From Cloeon dipterum (taxonomy: Eukaryota > Arthropoda > Insecta > Ephemeroptera > Baetidae): 64,000 nt of DNA. Location of the stretch: the NCBI RefSeq assembly GCF_949628265.1, contig NC_088788.1, positions 18,600,001-18,664,000 on the forward strand, read 5' to 3'. The position numbers were made by a program, and so were the translations under genes. Below, piece by piece: positions 11,608 through 24,663 of this stretch. Each line of letters opens with the position of its first letter. Positions within the stretch are counted from its first letter, which is position 1. Below the pieces are notes generated by a model. The model saw only the letters and a list, made by a program, of their open reading frames with translations, ran no database searches and was not told the origin of the DNA.

Positions 11608-14600
11608 ATGCACCGTGCAAGGACAGTTATCAACAACCTGGTGCCCCTGGCCCCCCTTGTGCCCAAAATTGCCCCCAAGAGGTTCGCCTCGTGGCTCGCG
11701 GCTGCTCCCAACAAGATCATCCTCAACTCGCCGCCAAAACGATGGTACATTGCTCCTGTCTCCTCGGAACCTTTCCTCAACGGAAGCTCCGGAAGTTACG
11801 TCGAGGAGATGTACAACTCCTGGCTGGCCGACCCCAAGAGCGTCCATGCGGTAAGAATGATAAAATTGAAAAAATCTCACATTTTTGTTACTTGTCTAAC
11901 ATGTTGTAAGAGATAAGTTCTATAACCAGTAATGGTTTTTCTGACTGGATAGATGGATATGATAAAGACCATAATATTTTATCGTCCTGGTCCTGGTAAA
12001 ATTTCGCAACTTTCAACAACCAAACATGAATTTCCTTGTTGCAAGAAAAGTTCAACAATCAATACAACAATGAAAATTTGGGTGTTTGTTGAACGTTGCG
12101 CAATTTTACCGGGACCAGGACGTTATGTTTTTAAACTCAAGTGGGTGTTTCTCAACAAGCATTTCCAAATGCAACATGCACTACGCACAGCCAAGAATTG
12201 TTAGTTTGTTTATCATTTGTGCAAAATTAATTTTGGAACTGCTGCAGCTGGCATGCGTTCAGCCTGCATCTAAGTGCAGACTTTGTTGAAGCCGCACGAC
12301 CCCCGGCCTTTTCAAATTCAATCAGCTCAGCTCCGTGTGTACTTTGTCTATCATTGCGACCTATAGCTGAGTACAGCGGTCACAAATTTATTAGAGACGG
12401 GGAAATTCCAAACGACATCCTGGTATTTAACACCACTGCTGCATAGCTATGAGGTCATTCTAGTGACGTCGGCGCTCCAATGGGGGCCTGCTCACGTTTC
12501 CCCGTCCTGATTGGCCGGTCTGGAAACGCAGAACAGTGATAACCCTCAAGACCCCACGTACTGTTCTTATCATAAATCAAATAATTACCATAGAAAATAG
12601 AAATATCTAGATTTGCTTTGTCTCGTTTATTTAATTTTACTAAAATTATGGTTCGTCCAACAAAGTTTTGTTACAAACTTGATTGCGAGAACAGCATAAA
12701 AATAGTTGACACTTCCTGGCTATTTTGCATGGACTCTTGAAAACAAATTTTCACTTGAGGTTTGTTTTATTCTTTAATTATAAATTAATTAAATCCAGGT
12801 TTCTAACAATGAAAAATAGTAATAAATTATTCACTAGATGTGATTTTGCTCTGCGTAAGTTCTCCAGTGTTTTTTTTACTGTGATGACTTTAAAGAACTC
12901 GAAATTACTCTTGTTTGTATTTTGTGCGACCACAAAATCACTTCTGACGTGGTTAAAGCAAAGGGCCATTCTCCTTGATGCACTTAAAGCAGCCTCGAAC
13001 AAATTGCGCAACACGTACCTCGAAAAGTTGACGTCACCCTGCCACTTTCTATGAAAGCAGGTGGATAGAACCGGCTCACCGTATAATAGTTTATTGATTA
13101 CGATAATTTCTAGCGGAAAATTACTCAAAGGAGTGTCCGAATACAAATGAGTAGAGTTTGTAGGTGAACTGTAATTATTATTTTGCTCAATTTTCTCACA
13201 CATTGCATGTGCGGATTCAATTAGACGCATTATTACACTTAGCGCCTGAGAACAAGCTCGAGAGTGAAGGTGGCAACGTGCACAAATCGTGCGTTGAGCG
13301 TGACTGCTTTTTAAATAGAGCGCGTTTCGGATTTTTGGGTTTATTCAATGTTGACAGAATTAGAGATTAGCGATTACCTCCTTTTGCGTTTGCAACCTTC
13401 GATAACCTCTTTATGGTTGGAAATCCACACATTCCTATGAATCGTGATCATTAATATTGCCTGAGGCTGAAATTAACTACTTCACCATAAATAAAGCAAT
13501 ATTAAATTATATATTTGGGCTGAATTATACAACTCGTATCTTATGCCGAAACTGTAATGTTGCAAACACCTCACAAATAATTTAATCAAACTAAAATGCA
13601 TTACTAATTCACTCCTTGCAAGTTAGTATTCTATAATGTTTTAATCCGTGTTCGGCGTGAATAGAAAATAAATAATCAAGTCACGCTGATAACCTTCGAA
13701 CCAGATATATCCAGATCCAGATAAGGGGTTATAAACGAAAATCTCGCTCGGCTGGTGCGTTCTTCTGCATGCTTATCTCAGATGAGTCTCGAAAGCCAAG
13801 GTTTGAGGCATTTCTTTGGACCAGATAGTGACAGTGCAGTAAGAGTTGTTATCGAGTCGATGAGCTCGCTCCCCTAGAGCAAATAAAAGCTAATAGCAGC
13901 AATTCATGTAACCCTCCAAGCGGGCAGCTGCACTCTGAAAGAGAGACATTTCTAATAGATCAGAATATAATGCACAAAACATAGAGCAGCTTGACCCAGA
14001 TTCACACAAACATACGCCAAACTCGCTGCACATTTTCTGAACAAATGAAAGGCTCGTTTCAATGGTGTTCTTTTTTTCTTTCGTCGACATTCGTGCATGC
14101 ATATGCAATTTAGCCACTTTTACTGGCGAATGACAATCCTCTTTCAATTCTTGAGAGGTGTGCTCTTTTAATATTATCCTGTCTCTCATTATCCACTTGA
14201 GCTGTCTGGAGACACGCAATTATTTGCATTCGCCTTTCATTGAAAGATACGCATGTTGATAAACGCAGATTGTCCGAGGGTCAAGGTCCCGAGGTATGCA
14301 TGTGCGAGCGCTGAAAGTTGAAGGCATTCGCTCGCGCTTATTTGTTTTGCGCGAAAAAATCGATGCCTTACGTCAGACGGTGCCAAAATAACCCAGCCAC
14401 CTCAAAAGTACGCAACTGTGTCTCTCTCGTTATCTCACTCGGAGCAGGCGCGACTAATTATTGGGCTTGTTTGCTAGCGTTTTGCAATGTTCCTCGGCTG
14501 TCGCGGGTCGTCCGTGTCGAGCGCGCGAGCTAGCCTGCCTGCCCCCCCGCAAATGCAACGTGCTTGCACAATAAATTGGCGATCAAATGCCATGCAAGTC

Positions 14601-17600
14601 AGCTGGGCTCGACCGAAATAGTAGAGGACCTGGCATATACGTAGGGGCTGCAGTGCCGGCTGGCTGCTTGGCATCGATCGGCGCGCACGCCGAGCCCAGA
14701 CCGCGTGACCCCTTTCTATGCCTCACGAGACGAATATTCATTGAACACCTAACAGCTTTCAAAGTCAATAAAAAACCATCAGAGTGTGAAATAAACAATT
14801 TCTGCCTCTTTCAGTTAAAGTTAAAAAATATAAGATTTTGAGATAAAGATAAAATTACAATTTTATCCGCTAAGGAATTAATAAAATTAACACTAGACCG
14901 GTTTCCGGTTTCAAAAATTTAAATATGTTAGAATTAAAAATAAACGATTTGCTAAACTCTGCGCGAAAATTAATTCAGGCTAGTTAGCTATTAGAGAAAA
15001 TTTGAAAATAAAATATTAAATAACACGCCCCTGTACTTAACAGTAGCTGTTTCTGCCCCTCAGGCCTTATAAGCAGTTCTCAACCTTAAAAACAAAATAT
15101 ATTCCATAGTATTAGCTGCAGAGAATTTTGAATCAGCGATGGTTTAAAATGTCCGGCTTTTGTTGCTGAGCCAAATAAAAAAAATCACAAGCTAATTTCA
15201 AATAGAGGAATTCTGCTTTTTCGAACACGTTTCATTAATTACTTGCGGGTGTATATTTTATTAAACTGAACTACATAAAATCTGTATTTGCAGTCCTGGG
15301 ATGTCTTCTTCCGAAACTCATCGTCGGGCGCTGGACCTGGTCAGGCGTACCAGCCACCACCTTCGCTAGCACTGCCAGGTCGAAACGAAGCTCCCCTGTC
15401 TTCCTTGGCGCCCTTCTTGGGCGGCTCATCGGCCCTTGGAGGTCAGGTGGATGAGAAAATTATCGACGACCACTTGGCCGTTCAGGCCATCATCCGATCG
15501 TACCAGGTAAAACCGAAATACTGGACAACAAAATCATACCGTCGTTGGAGTGAATTTTCGACTTCGCAGTCACATTCGTCCATATTTTTATCCATATTTA
15601 AAAAATGCTGCATATTATATATATTCATGTGCCTTTAATGTTTTAACCGTTGTGATTAGAATAGTATTTACTCAAAACTGTGGCACAATTCCATATCGAC
15701 TCTCAGGACAACAACCCATCACCTCATCCAGAGTTTTTTTTTAAATATATGCATTGTAGGAGTAGCCTTTGAATGTGATTTTGCATTTTAACCGTTAATT
15801 CTCTAAACTATCAATTGCATGAGCTTAAATCTATAACCGTTTGATTTTCCCTCTGAAGTATTAGTTTGAATTCATTGTGTGATGTATATAATAATTTGAT
15901 ATAAAATCCCGCGTCACAGACCCCTCCATCGCTAATCTGCCCAAGTTAAATTTTCATTATCACTTTGTGCACCAGCGAAAGTGTTTTAAGTCAAAATCAT
16001 TGAAACAATTTCGGGGGAATACTTAAAAATTTGTTCTGGTTCCATTGACCGTCCCTCCCAACAGGCCCGGGGGCACCACGTAGCAGCTGTGGACCCTCTT
16101 GGCTTAAAATACGCTGACCTGCATGCTGTCTTCAGCGACCGAAAAGGCGCACCCCCCGAGCTTGTAGTCCGAAACTACATGACTAAAGGGTCATCATTGG
16201 GTAAGACCACTTTCCTGCGATTTTACACTAATGTTTGCTGTCCAATAACGGGGTGAATTAACACGTTTGCGCACTCACGAAATTTGTGTCGTGCGTTAAG
16301 TCTTGAAAAAATTAACGCTGAGCAAGGTAAGCATTTTTGCCAGTGTCCATTATTGAGCCCCTCCTGTAACGCCCTCGCCCCAGGTCCACGTAAATCGGGA
16401 TTTGTTCAAATCACTTAGATTATCGCTTTTAAAAGCAAAATGGCCATGTTCAATCGCGCTATCCTGGGCTTCGGTTGCATGTGGAAACTTAGTTTTGGTT
16501 GTAGGTTGCACATTTGTTTGCACTCCGGGCTTTTCAGGTACACAACTCTGGATCTTATCAAAGTACAGTAAAAATCACCAGCTAGCGACGAACTGGCGCT
16601 TGAAACGGCTGGCTTGATTTCATTCTGAGGTGAATGGGTTGTTCTGATTTGTGACATGCTGCATTCTTGGTCGATGCTATTGAGGCGTTGCTGAAAATCA
16701 CTCAAGCTGACTTGAGCCATGATTTAGAGCTGAAAAACGTTGCTGTGGTTTCTCTACAGATTCGTGGTCATCATATCGCTAAACTTGATCCTTTGGGCAT
16801 CTCCTCAGCGGATTTAGATGACAGAATTCCTCCAGAATTACTCTATAATCATTATTCCTTCGGTAAGATTTCCATTAGCCTTAAAATCTAATGACTTTCA
16901 TATACTTATATTTCTCTATCTCTTTTAATTCATGGTACTGTACTCTCCTATGTTAATTCTGTATTGCAGTGGCTTGGTTCAATTTTGCCGTTCCTTCTCG
17001 GCTTTAGCACCAAAATGCACAGCTGCTGAAAACTGCACCTCTGCACCATCTCAAAATTCAACCAAGTCAAATCGCTGATTCTCATTAGCACTAAATCTCT
17101 TACTATATTAGACGAAACCATTGGCCTATTTTGTTTTTAATTCTTATACATTGATTTCACGCATGTTTAAGGGGTGGGTTATTCAAAATTTTAAACGGAC
17201 ATATTGCATGTCAAATTTTAAAAGAAAATGACGGTAAGCTTGGGCCACTCGTGGCAATTTACTATGGGCATGGAGTAGACGACAGCTTCTGAATTTTCAA
17301 AATCCAGTTGATGTCAGCATGAAAATTGTTTTTGTAGAAAAGCTACCCGCCAGCACAAGTTATTCAGACCTGGAAAGGAAAGTTGCAGCTCTTATGTCGC
17401 GTATGTAACAAAAAAATGTGTCAAAAATGTACTTAAATATTTGACCATTCTTTCGTTTGTCAAGTTGTGCTATTCCGTACCTTTGTCACTTTTTGCACCA
17501 ATTTACATGTGTATGCTCAGCACAATTCAGCGTTTCCTTTACGAATCTGCACTCTTTTCAGTTATCGAATTTTTGTTATAATGTCCCGATTTCGAACAAA

Positions 17601-20600
17601 TTACTTATTATGGACCTTATTTATATTCTGCATGTTAATGGACATCTGTTGTTAAGCTTAAGTTGAACTTTTCGATTTTTGCCTCACTTCTGCCCTTTAT
17701 TTCACTTATGATCATTTTAAAGTTATCCTTGGTTTGGTGCATTGAGGTAAGGGAACTGAGAACATAATGCTTGTGGCACAGTTATGATTTTCTCTTACTA
17801 TTTGCTGACATGCATTGAAAAAGTTTGATTTTGCTTAACCAAGTACTCACATTACTTTTGGAAATGGTCTTTACTTATTTTTTCTCCTTAAAGCAGTTTA
17901 AATTGATATCAATCTAATGGTCATTGTGCATATCATAGAGGAGAGAGACATGGACCGCGTCTTCAAACTTCCATCCACGACGTATATTGGCGGTAAGGAT
18001 AAGGCCCTCCCTCTGAAGGAGATCCTTCGGCGCCTCGAAACCGCTTACTGCCGGCATATCGGTGTTGAGTTCATGTTCATTAATTCGCTGGAGCAATGTA
18101 ACTGGATCAGGCAGAAATTCGAAACTCCGGGTATCATGGAGATGGACAGTGAACAGAAACGTCTCATCCTGGCTCGTCTCACCAGAGCCACTGGGTACGT
18201 CTTTTAAAGTCTACGCTGGATTAGGGAGTTTCATTAATTGTTTGGCAGTTTTGAGGCATTCTTGGCTCGCAAGTGGTCGTCGGAAAAGCGATTCGGTCTC
18301 GAAGGTTGTGAGATATTGATCCCTGCCATGAAGCAGCTCATCGACAAGTCCACCGAGCTGGGCGTCGAGTCGATTGTGATGGGAATGCCACACAGAGGCC
18401 GCCTCAATGTTTTGGCCAACGTCTGCCGCAAACCTCTGGAGCAGATCTTCACCCAGTTCGCTGGTCTTGAAGCCGCTGATGATGTATGACCAGCTTTTCA
18501 AACAACTCGCCATGAGTATATTAATTTTCATTGTTATCTCAGGGATCTGGTGACGTGAAGTACCACTTGGGCACCTACATCGAGCGTCTGAACAGAGTTA
18601 CCAACAAGAACATCCGACTGGCTGTGGTCGCCAATCCGTCCCACTTGGAGGCCTGCGATCCCATCGTGCAGGGCAAGACTCGCGCCGAACAGTTCTACCG
18701 AGGTGATGGCGAAGGCAAGAAAGTCATGTCGATGCTTCTGCACGGTGACGCCGCCTTCTGCGGCCAGGGCATCGTGTTTGAGACCTTCCACTTGTCTGAC
18801 CTGCCCGACTATACCACCCATGGAACCATCCACATTGTGGCCAACAACCAGATTGGCTTCACCACCGATCCCAGGCACTCCCGCTCTTCTCCGTACTGCA
18901 CAGGTAATAATGACAATGCGCCAAACTGAAGATGAACTGATCAAATGCGAATAATTAGACGTGGCTAGAGTTGTCAACGCTCCGATCTTCCACGTCAACG
19001 GCGACGACCCTGAGTCTGTGATCCATGTCTGTAATGTAGCTGCCGAGTGGCGTGCAACCTTCCACAAGGATTGTGTCATTGACATTGTAAGCATTTTTTT
19101 CCAGCGGCTTTAGGGACAAATGTCTAGCGTTTAAATCAAACATCTTGGTGCGCAGAAGTGAAGCGATGGCCATATTTTTAAAGTAAAATTTGAAGTATAG
19201 AATAGCATGAAAAGTAGAGAAACCCTATTTAATGTCACTTCAAAATTATACCGTTGCTCAAAAGATCAAAAATTCTGAATGATGCATACATCTTATTGTA
19301 ATTTGATTTTTTGGAAGAAAAATTTTCAGAAGAAAAAAAATCACGTATCAAAAGCTTGGAAAAAATAACTATGCTCAACAGTACAATTAATGCATTTAAC
19401 ACAAAATTTTTTAGAATTTTATTGTTTGGATTTTGCATGTACATCTAACAAAGTTATAAATTTAGTAAGTAACAGTGCAAGCTTCCATTCATCCCACCAA
19501 ATATAATAATTAATTCGCTTCCCAGGTGTCATACAGACGTAATGGCCACAACGAAATCGACGAGCCGATGTTCACGCAGCCGTTGATGTACCGTAAAATC
19601 CGCAACACCAAGCCTGGCCTGCAACTTTACGCTGAAAAGCTCATTAAGGAGGGCACTGTCACCCCTGAGGAGGTCAAGGATGTCGCTGACAAGTATGAAA
19701 AGATCTGCGAGGAGGCGTACACCAACGCCCGTAAGGAGACGCACATTAAGTACAAGGACTGGCTTGACTCTCCCTGGTCCGGCTTCTTTGAGGGCAAGGA
19801 CCCTCTTAAGGTGTCCCTCACTGGCATCAAGGAAGACACCCTGGTGCACATTGGAAAACGGTTCTCCTCTCCTCCTCCCAACGCTGCCGAGTTCGTCATC
19901 CACAGGGGTCTCGAGCGAATCCTCAAGGCCCGCATGGAGATGGTCGAAGCCCGCATTGCAGATTGGGCCATGGCTGAAAGCTTTGCTTTCGGATCTCTCC
20001 TCAAGGAGGGCATCCATGTCCGTCTCAGTGGACAGGATGTGGAGCGCGGTACATTCAGGTACTTTTTTATTGATCATTTATTCTCCATTGAACATTATAG
20101 TATTACAACCATAAACATCAATTGAAACAAAAAATTCGTAAATAAATTCAGACTCTCAAAATTAAAAAAATCAATCAATTCGTTTTGTCAAGGATAGACT
20201 GTATTCCAACTTAAACAATGATTGGAAATAATTGGCCATTTTTCACAAATGAAAATAGAAATCCTTATAGCTCATCTATTGTTCTAGTTAAAATCTCCTC
20301 ATTGGTTATTTACCTCTAATTTCATGAAAGTCTGCGTGTGTCTTATGAAAAAATATAATAATTTTAATAGTGGTCAGTGTGCGGGATTTTCTTGTTATAA
20401 ACGATAAAATTAACAACAATTCAATGGAAATATTTTTAGCCACCGTCACCATGTGCTGCATCACCAGCTCGTTGACAAGGCGACCTACCGGCCACTCTGC
20501 TTCCTCTACCCTGACCAGGCTCCGTACACCGTGAGCAATAGCTCACTCTCCGAGTTTGGAGTGCTTGGTATAAATAGTCACTATTTATGCTTTTCATCCT

Positions 20601-22651
20601 GAATCAACTGATTAATTTCCCCAGGATTCGAGCTTGGCTACTCAATGACGAACCCCAACGCTCTTGTTTGCTGGGAGGCGCAGTTCGGTGACTTCAACAA
20701 CACGGCTCAGTGCATCATTGACCAGTTCATCTCCTCTGGCCAGGCCAAGTGGGTTCGCCAGTCTGGTTTAGTCATGCTCCTTCCCCACGGCCTTGAGGGA
20801 ATGGTACGTATATTTTTTCTCTTCGTTTCACAACTGACCATTTTTACCTACAGGGACCAGAGCACTCGAGCGCCCGTCTGGAGCGCTTCCTGCAGATGTC
20901 GTCCGACGACCCTGACTACTTCCCTCCAGAGAGCGAGGAGTTCGCAGTTCGCCAGCTGCATGACATCAACTGGATCGTGGCTAACTGCTCCACCCCTGCC
21001 AACTATTTCCACGTTCTGAGGCGGCAGATTGCCTTGCCCTTCCGCAAGCCGCTCGTCATCATGACACCCAAATCGCTGCTTCGCCACCCTGAGGCCAAGT
21101 CCAGCTTTGACGAAATGGTGGAAGGCTCTGAATTCCTGAGGTAAGCGGCATTTTTCTAATCAAGGATTGCAATACATATCAACGTATTCATGTAGAAATG
21201 TAATTTTGGGCTTAGCAAGAGTCTCAAAATCAACGTTAGGATTTTTTTTTATCAAAATTTCTGTCATTAGTTTTGAAATTTCACTTTAAACAAGTTAAAA
21301 TTTTTGATGAAAATCTGATATTTATTTGTGTGAGCTCGCTAATTATGATGGTACAATTATTGCAGCGCCTCCCTGACTCTACTAACATATTCTGCATTTA
21401 ACCAAAAACACTTAAATTTAAATCCAGTATCAGCCAAAAATTATAGATTTGTCCCCGCTTAATTTGCATTCGTTTTTGTTTAAGTATTACATTTACATAC
21501 CTATGAATTAATCTACTTGTATACTGTGTCAGGGAGTTTCCTCAATGTCATGAAAAGCAGCTGGAAACAGGGATATTAGTGAATACCAAACCCATTATTT
21601 CCTGCAACTGATTATTTTAAAAATATTTGTAGAGTGATTCCTGAGACTGGAGTGGCTAGTCAAAACCCATCATCTGTCAAGAAGGTGGTGTTCTGCACAG
21701 GAAAGGTCTTCTACGACATCAAGAAAGCCCGTGGCGCCCGGGAACTTGACAATGACATCGCCATCGCCAGGGTTGAACAGGTAAATTTTGATTCCGTTTT
21801 TATGAATCTTTGTTTTAATTTTAACTGGTGCATTTAGATTTCTCCATTCCCATTTGACCTTGTGAAGCGGGAGTGTGCCAAATACCCGAACGCTCAGCTA
21901 ACCTGGGTCCAGGAGGAGCACAAGAACCAAGGAGCTTGGTCGTACGTCCAGCCCAGGTTCAACACTGCTCTGAACAACACGCGTGTCGTGACGTAAGTCA
22001 TTTTTTGCTTGCTTCCCGATAAATAGGAGAAATAAGAAATTTAGTTATCAAAGCAAGACAGGACAAGAAATTTCCATTTTCATTCAGGCAAAGGACAGGA
22101 ACGCAAAATCCTTCCTATAATGCGCTCTTTGGCACCCAACAATAATTCTTAATATTAATTAACTCTACTAACTTCCTAGGAATGATTTTTTAAGATTTTA
22201 GATTTATTTTTTAATCTCCTTCCCCTATTAACACTGGGAACCCATCTGTGTGAACAGCGGCAGAGCAAGTGGAACCGAATCTGGAATCTTTAGCTCTTTA
22301 GTCGGTGTGTTTAGCAGAAGTGCTAAAGAGGAAGCGTCGCAGCACACTGCTCGCGGCGAGCAACCTAATGTTAAAAGACTGATTAGGTGAGCGGTTCACA
22401 TGCACAGGCCTCCGTAATATAGTGTTGGTTTTGTTTTGCTCTGTCGCTATTCTGTTGATCCCACTACTACTACTACTTCAGTTTCTTGCTTTGTATCTGT
22501 CGCCCGCCTTTCGCTTCCCCACACCACTCACGAACGTATTCGAAATTGCAGATACGCAGGAAGGCCGACCGCTGCTTCACCCGCCACTGGCAGCAAGAAC
22601 CAGCATCTGAAGGAGCACGCTCAACTTCTCGACGATGCCCTGGCCTTGTAA
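11608..22651 (+). CDS. OGDH: 2-oxoglutarate dehydrogenase E1 component, mitochondrial
   Basis: Fourteen constitutive-path exons: 11608-11850, 15294-15506, 16760-16862 (or 16065-16200), 17939-18194, 18249-18483, 18543-18903, 18959-19086, 19526-20058, 20440-20567, 20625-20803, 20854-21140, 21633-21780, 21838-21992, 22552-22651. Phases agree; this path gives 1022 aa (human 1023). It is the thiamine-diphosphate E1 of the TCA-cycle 2-oxoglutarate dehydrogenase complex in the mitochondrial matrix. An Arg-rich transit peptide precedes the [14 protein letters not shown] start of the mature protein. Signatures include [15 protein letters not shown], the ThDP/Mg region [29 protein letters not shown] and the C-terminal [12 protein letters not shown]. 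Introns are 54-59 bp at their shortest (for example 18904-18958, 55 bp), while intron 1 is 3.4 kb and intron 3 region about 1 kb. Alternative exons are listed separately. Confidence 0.95.
11982..12123. repeat. Short foldback (MITE-like) element in OGDH intron 1
   Basis: The left arm reads CGTCCTGGTCCTGGTAAAAT and the right arm, reverse-complemented, CGTCCTGGTCCCGGTAAAAT. The match continues through CGCAAC and TTCAACAA with few mismatches. The arms are about 35-40 bp around a short centre, about 140 bp overall. There is no coding capacity. It looks like a small hairpin-type non-autonomous DNA element; I cannot fix the target duplication. Confidence 0.55.
16065..16200 (+). other. OGDH: OGDH alternative exon 3a
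   Basis: A 136-bp exon flanked by CCCAACAG and GTAAGA, starting in phase 0 and ending in phase 1, exactly as exon 3b does. It encodes [20 protein letters not shown] followed by a Ser/Lys-containing loop ending in MTKGSSLG. It begins with the same RGHH..DPLG core as exon 3b, so the two would substitute for each other. Confidence 0.85.
16760..16862 (+). other. OGDH: OGDH alternative exon 3b
   Basis: A 103-bp exon flanked by CTCTACAG and GTAAGA, phase 0 to phase 1. It encodes [20 protein letters not shown] then [15 protein letters not shown]. The acidic ADLDD run corresponds to the segment that in vertebrate OGDH carries a proposed Ca2+ site and is also alternatively spliced. Exon 3b gives the protein closest to canonical OGDH. 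Confidence 0.88.
17338..17400 (+). other. OGDH: OGDH candidate cassette exon 3c
   Basis: 63 bp between TTTTTGTAG and GTATGT, phase 1 at both ends, so it can be inserted after 3a or 3b and before 17939 without frame change. It encodes about [20 protein letters not shown] plus one residue at each junction. It is fully open and has good splice sites. Flanking intron sequence is AT-rich and non-coding. Confidence 0.65.
22258..22386 (+). other. OGDH: OGDH candidate 43-codon cassette exon near the C-terminus
   Basis: 129 bp flanked by GTGAACAG and GTGAGC, phase 2 at both ends. The encoded peptide is Ser/Gly/Arg-rich ([20 protein letters not shown] then [11 protein letters not shown]...). Skipping it joins 21992 to 22552 and gives the conserved [16 protein letters not shown], so the skipped form is canonical. 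The insert would fall just before the C-terminal ATG-K-HL motif. Confidence 0.65.
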
Positions 22652-23426
22652 CGTGTCTACTCCGCAAAACATTTGTACAGCCCCCGTTCCAAGTGAGCAC
22701 CCCTGGACGATTTGCACTGAGGCTTGCCTGATGTAATTTTACAACACATTAGCGTTAAACCGAATGAAGAAAGAAACCAAATGCTGTCAAAATTTTGCAT
22801 ACTTATTTTGTACTTAACCAAACACATTTCGATGCACTCAAATTAGGCTGTGCTAATATTGCTGGCATTATTGACATGGCTTGGAAATCTTTGCAACAGA
22901 CCCATCCGTAGCCCCAAATCGAATCAATTCGGCAGAGTAAGCCTTAGGTATTATTGTTTCAAGTTGATGTGCTGTTAACGCATTGTTACTGCCTCTTCCA
23001 CAGCATTTTGTCAAATGATCGAAAACCCTAAAATTGCTAAAAGAATGTATTACCCTCACGCTGGGAAGAAGCAATCCAATAATTTAAAATGAATCATTAT
23101 ACTTAGCGTTAAGTAGTAATTTATTTGTGAACCAAACCAGTTGTAGTTAAAGATGATTAAACGTTCATTTTTAATTTATAACGTCCGCCATTGGAAAATG
23201 AGTTCTTAACTGTTGCGAATACGAGAGGAAATGTCTTGGAATACTCATTCAATGACGTGGAATACGTTCACACTGAAATGTTGTGCCGTCTATGCAGGTG
23301 TTGAAACCAAAGGCGTGGAAAGCAGACTGATTATAAAGGTGTTTTCAGACAGCATTGTCGTAATATTCAGTTTTCAAGTTACTAATGGTTACAGATTGTT
23401 GTACCTGCACTGAACAGCCTAATAAA
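22652..23426 (+). other. OGDH 3' UTR and poly(A) signal
   Basis: About 770 bp of AT-rich non-coding sequence after the OGDH stop, ending at AATAAA (23421-23426). The ICT1 gene comes from the other strand, with its own AATAAA (23512-23507) 12 bp after its stop, so the two genes converge with about 80 bp between signals. Confidence 0.6.
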
Positions 23427-23523
23427 TTATTATTTCTGACAGAAATACTGCGCTTTTTAAGGAAAAACATTGATATCAAAAGCCACAAAGTCACAACTTA
23501 ATATGATTTATTGAACGCTTTTT

Positions 23524-24663
23524 TTAATCTAATGATGGTGCTTGTCTATCCTGTTTGGTCATCGAGCGGCTTCTCTTCTCCAACAGCCTCTCTCTGGCAG
23601 CCTTTTCCTTTCTGCTTGACCAAGATATTTAATTATTCAAATCGTTTCAACTAAATTACACATCACCTTCTCCTGGCCATCTCCAAAAACTCAGCAGATG
23701 GGGCAGGCGCAGGTGCGTCGGCCGCGCATGCAGCCCAAATCATTTTCCTTAGCTTTGAAAGACAGTCTGCCAAGTTCATGTGCTGCTGTCTCGTCAGGTC
23801 AGACTTTATAACTAGATATCCTTCTTTGTTTAATTTATTCTTTTGCTGTAAATTAAAAAAAAATAAGACTAGGGAAGCAACAACGTGAAAGTCTCTTACT
23901 ATTTCTAAAAGCTTGGCCCTGATGTCTTCGTTCAGCCATGTCGCAGACTCGAGATGAAATCTCAGATCTACTTTGGTGCTGACGGTGTTCACATTTTGGC
24001 CCCCAGGACCACTGCTTCTGCTGTATGTGATCTGAAGCTCCTCTACAAGAATAATTTAAATTTGAGTTTTCAGATTAAAGAGCCAAAGTAAAAAATATTT
24101 AATAGGTTTTTCATCAGCATCAAAAACATTTCCATTGAGAAATCAATACAGCTTTAATTCTAAAATTTAGCTTGTAAGCCTGAGAGCGTAGTATTATTAT
24201 AATACGCAAACAATGAAGCAAGAGGAAATTTTGAGTAAATGATATAATTTTTTTCGGAACTCTACTAACACTTAGGTCTTTCTTTCACTTTCAAAATTCA
24301 TCGTGTGGCGTTCAGTACCGTACAAAAAGGCGCATCTCCACACAAAATCATACTTACTAACAGGTATGTAACCATTGAATTTTTCGTTGGTTTCAGGAAT
24401 CTGAAATCAATGTGGAAATAATATAAACAGAGCTTAGGTGACTTCAAGTGATACATAAAAACGTGCACTTTTAATTTGTTTTCCAATTTAATGCTGAAAA
24501 TAAACACACATGCCTTGGAAGGAGTTGTCAGGGTTAATTTGCTGTTGGGATACAGGTTTTCCAGAGCAATCGCACTTTTATAATTTGAAGAATGGTTCAC
24601 TTTGATCCCCTTAATCGCTCTAAAAAGCGGAAAAATTCCTGTAAACCTATTAAACTGAGCCAT
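23524..24663 (-). CDS. ICT1: Mitoribosomal peptidyl-tRNA hydrolase ICT1 / MRPL58
   Basis: Five exons, 24663-24514, 24400-24358, 24042-23900, 23845-23667 and 23611-23524, in phase throughout, give 200 aa (human 206). The catalytic GGQ lies in SSGPGGQNVNTVSTKVDLRF, the class I release-factor domain that rescues stalled mitoribosomes. It is followed by KNKLNKEGYLVIKSDLTRQQ and a Lys/Arg-rich C-terminal tail (KEKAARERLLEKRSRSMTK) that in the family sits in the mRNA channel. The N-terminus up to about residue 45 looks like a mitochondrial targeting peptide, then ALENLYPNSKL matches the family. The first intron would need a GC donor (AAG|GCATGT) to keep the frame, so the exon 1 end is less certain than the rest. 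Confidence 0.9.

Noticed and set aside
18534-20077. Minus-strand frames under OGDH exons
   Set aside because: Shadows of GC-rich codons in well-supported OGDH exons; they cross its introns without splice sites.
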